Assembly (NCBI RefSeq): GCF_002994745.2
Contig: NC_037092.1
Coordinates: 81,326,824 to 81,390,823, forward strand
Length of the DNA: 64,000 bases
Direction of reading: 5' to 3'
Source of the DNA: Rosa chinensis
Taxonomy: Eukaryota > Streptophyta > Magnoliopsida > Rosales > Rosaceae
Shown: one piece after another, positions 61,084 through 64,000 of the stretch
Numbering within the stretch: the stretch's first letter is position 1
Layout: each line of letters opens with the position of its first letter
Program-made: the position numbers and the translations under genes
The notes under the pieces: model-generated
The model's input: only the letters and a program-made list of their open reading frames with translations
The model's database searches: none
What the model was told of the DNA's origin: nothing

Positions 61084-62957
61084 AAAAAAAAAAAAAGGGA
61101 ATGGAATAATTCTAGAGTGAGAAAGTCTTGCATACGTGTATGCAAGGGCTGACCAATCAGTGTCATGTAAGGGGTGTTTTGGGTATTTGCTTTTTAAAAA
61201 GTAGGGTTAATTTGGAATAAGAATAGGACGGTCTAAGAATAATTTTGTTTGGATTTTGATTGAACAACCGCACCGTCACGTGGTATGATTGCCGTATTTT
61301 AGAAACAATTTTCAAGAGTTCCCACTATTGTTACCAACAAAAAATTGACAAAGAAATTCAAGGGGTTATCACTAGAGAAAAAGGAACACTTCTGAAATGT
61401 CTCAAAATGGTTTTGAAATTTGCCAAAACATTTTGATGCGAGGAAATATTACTTTCTACTTTTTAAGTGCTTCTATAACTCACCATAGATCTATTCAATC
61501 TATTTTATTACAATTCTTTTATCGAGCAATGCTATGGGGCTTTAATTAAGGCCTAATGAAATGTTTAAACTCGCTTTTCAAATTTTGACAAAAACACACT
61601 TACATACGAGAAGAGAAAAAGAGCCTATTTTCAATTGCTTTTAAAATTCATCCAAGACCAGTTTGATTAACAAACTTACAATTCTTTTATTGGACAATGC
61701 TGGGGCCTGGGAGGCCTTATTATATTGAGGTATTTCTATGTTAATATGCAAATTCCTATGTGTAGGTCCACGTCAACTGCTACCACAAATGATAGTACAC
61801 TCCAAGAAGGCAAGAAAGGAAAATAGAGTAACGCCACTTCATGGTAGGTGGTATTTAAGGCCAATAATCATTACCCTCTGTGTACATTTATAATTAGGGG
61901 AGGAAATCTTCACTCTCCAATTTCCCGTCTCCTTCCGTGTCTTTATTAATTAGTATGTTGACATTCGACATGTGTAATGTGTTATTATAACTAGTTCTTT
62001 TATTAATTCATGCGTGTTTATAGTCCTCCCAGAGCAAGAGAAATGCAAGAATTTTTCCATGCTAGGGCCAAACTAGCTATGTAAGCTTTGTCACCTGGTC
62101 TGACTGCCCAATACGTATTTGACACATGGACAAGGGGGAAAACAATCGAGATTCTATTTGCCTGCACATGGGAAAATTTCTCACAACGGCCGAATTGTTT
62201 ACATTTGATAACCTTTAGAATTTTTTTCAAAGTTTGTGAATTAAATGTTACCATCTTACATTTTACAGGAAACAATAAAATTTTTATATGATCGGAATAA
62301 TCGGATTCATGGCGTTTAAATTTTAATTTAATGCAGTGGCAAATTCAATTTTACTACATGTTGCCACATGAGAATATATAAGAATCAAAATTCGCCGAAC
62401 AACTCATGTTATGAAGATCATATCCCAAGTCCTGCCATTCCTTATGTTCTTCATGTATATTTCAATAGTTTGCCAAGGGAAAGAAAAACTTGATTGTCTG
62501 CAGGCTATGGTTCAGTAAACATCCAAGGATTGAACTCGATCAAATGTATTATTTCTCATACGTGCATCAAACTGCTGAGGATGACATGCATCATGAAGCA
62601 TCCTTATATTAATTAATTGGTAGATACATACATGTGGTTTCTTAGGAATAAGACAATTTGTACGTGGCTTCTTACAATAATACTTCTCACACTGTCACAT
62701 TCCTCATACAAGAGGCAAGTCTGGATAGTATCATATAGTATTACTTGATATATGCATCAAAAGCTAGCTAGCAGTTGAGAATGAACTCAAATTGAGACCA
62801 AATACAAGAACAAATCAATAACATGCTCTTGCATCACATCAAAATCGAGGATGTCATTTTGGTGCTTGTAGAGTTGAATTCATCGAAACATGCTACTCAG
62901 CCACCCAACTCGTATGAAAAAGATGGAGCTAGGCTTAATGATCCCTACATTATGAAG
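61084..62957. other. Intergenic, no firm gene
   Basis: AT-rich and mostly featureless. One short plus-strand ORF at 62411-62518 encodes a signal-peptide-like 35-residue peptide (see findings). Other ORFs, such as 62018-62275, are unsupported. Confidence 0.5.
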
Positions 62958-63275
62958 TTACTGAGCTTCAACTGAGTCCTGAAGGGGACTTGACTTACGA
63001 GCCTCGGCCAGCTCCCCGTAGTTGGAGAGGTTAGAGCCAACAGAACCTCCGCGGGGAATTGAAGTCCTGTGGTGTCTGCAACGGAATGATCCGACGTGCG
63101 TGGTGGGTGAGCAAAGGCAGTTCTTCCACCTTGCACTTTGAGGTTTTGCAGATGGTGATGTGGCAATGTGTGAATGCTTCTTGAAATCTTCCAAACTAAA
63201 CTCTGGTATGGTTAGGTTGGGACCCTTGCACTTCACCCTTGGGCCTTGGAGTTTTTTATCCACCTTTTCAGCCAT
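62958..63275 (-). CDS. Small serine-rich-protein-like plant protein
   Basis: A single-exon gene for 105 residues. I chose the ATG at 63275 (MAEKVDKKLQG); the frame extends four codons upstream but without another ATG. The core CLCSPTTHVGSFRCRHHR is the recognisable part: a family of small plant proteins, often annotated serine-rich protein-like, shares CxCSPTTHxGSFRCRxHR with paired Cys and His. The middle is basic and polar; no signal peptide or membrane segment is present. The biochemical role of the family is not known to me. Neighbours give no hint. Confidence 0.75.
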   Translation of the reverse strand: MAEKVDKKLQGPRVKCKGPNLTIPEFSLEDFKKHSHIATSPSAKPQSARWKNCLCSPTTHVGSFRCRHHRTSIPRGGSVGSNLSNYGELAEARKSSPLQDSVEAQ

Positions 63276-64000
63276 TTTTGTCTTCAAACTTTACCAAAGA
63301 AAAACAATAACCATTATTCTTCAATGTATTCTTCTCTTTGTATAATTTAATTCAATAATGGAAACTTTTCATATTCAGGTCCTTCAAGGATTACTTATGT
63401 AAAACATCAATCGTCTGGGAAACCTTTCGATAATTTGAACTGTCTTGACAGATACATTCTGCCATATATACCTAAAATGATCACGAGGGCAACCAAGTCT
63501 GCTAAAGGATTTTCATTTTGACTGATCTTTTGTAAGGATTACACTTCAAGAAGGACTCACAATATGAGCAGTTCCCGTCGTGGGAAAAAGTGCACATATC
63601 TAAATTGGGTAATACCATTGGTGCATCATTTGTTCAATGTACGTTGAAGTCAGTGATAAGTCCAATGACTTCTTGTCATGTAAAGAAGTAAGAACTTAAT
63701 GAAATACATATGATGGATATAAGGTGAATGTAAGGTCACTGCAGCTATTGTTCTATATTGCTATCATAAATTGATCAAGAAGAAAAAAAGCCCAAATCAA
63801 TGAACTTGAGGAAAGTAATGTTACAGAAATGATGTTTAACAAGAAAATTATGTTACCTGGAGATTTAATTTCTGGAATTGGCGGAATTTCAACCCCAAAT
63901 GGCCAAGCAATTTTTTTTTCTTTTTTTTCTCTCAGGCTTGTAGCAAGGGCAAGGAACAAGGGTGAGATTAGAATGTGATGAATGTGCTTCACATTTATCG
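63276..64000. other. Upstream region of the small gene, possible partial exon at the edge
   Basis: The minus-strand frame from 64000 to 63857 stays open (REKKEKKIAWPFGVEIPPI, PEIKSP) and ends at a plausible GT donor at 63855-63856. It could be an exon of a gene starting beyond the window, or chance. The rest holds nothing recognisable. Confidence 0.3.

Overview
The window is nuclear DNA of a flowering plant, almost certainly a eudicot. It has intron-rich genes with GT-AG splicing, AT-rich intergenic DNA, many nested plant transposons, and unmistakable plant families: a chloroplast FKBP, a CBL2/3 calcium sensor, a class III peroxidase and a YELLOW LEAF 1-like plastid protein. The species cannot be fixed from the sequence.

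Left third (1-26.5 kb), genic. An FKBP-type isomerase gene (minus) lies head-to-head with a cytosolic HSP90 gene (plus). Next come a CBL2/CBL3 gene (minus), a ten-exon gene for a two-WW-domain, FNBP4-like protein (plus), an intronless DUF630/DUF632 gene (minus) and a peroxidase-20-like gene (plus). Exon coordinates were worked out by hand from splice signals, reading frame and remembered family sequence. Two genes (FKBP, FNBP4-like) each show a one-base frame conflict.

Middle (26.4-46 kb), a transposon nest built on a degraded copy of the FNBP4 3'-UTR and DUF632 gene. It contains a 5.3-kb PIF/Harbinger element with both genes, a TIR element carrying a LINE remnant, and a 7.8-kb LTR retrotransposon with near-identical 1,488-bp LTRs, a gag gene but no pol, and a 101-bp satellite-like array. 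The LTR element sits inside the DUF632 copy with a clear 5-bp target-site duplication.

Right third (46-64 kb). Two tandem YELLOW LEAF 1-like genes (minus) are separated by a hAT-like element that holds an intronless, damaged copy of the RER1 gene. Then follow a 580-bp hAT MITE with a perfect 8-bp target-site duplication, an almost intact 6.1-kb L1-type LINE (minus), a Mutator-like TIR element and a small serine-rich-type gene (minus).

No prokaryote-like operon, CRISPR array, rRNA or convincing tRNA was seen. The most unusual objects are the gag-only LTR element with its satellite and many CACGTG motifs, the RER1 capture, three 404-bp MITE copies around and inside the peroxidase gene, and a duplicated splice acceptor in that gene.
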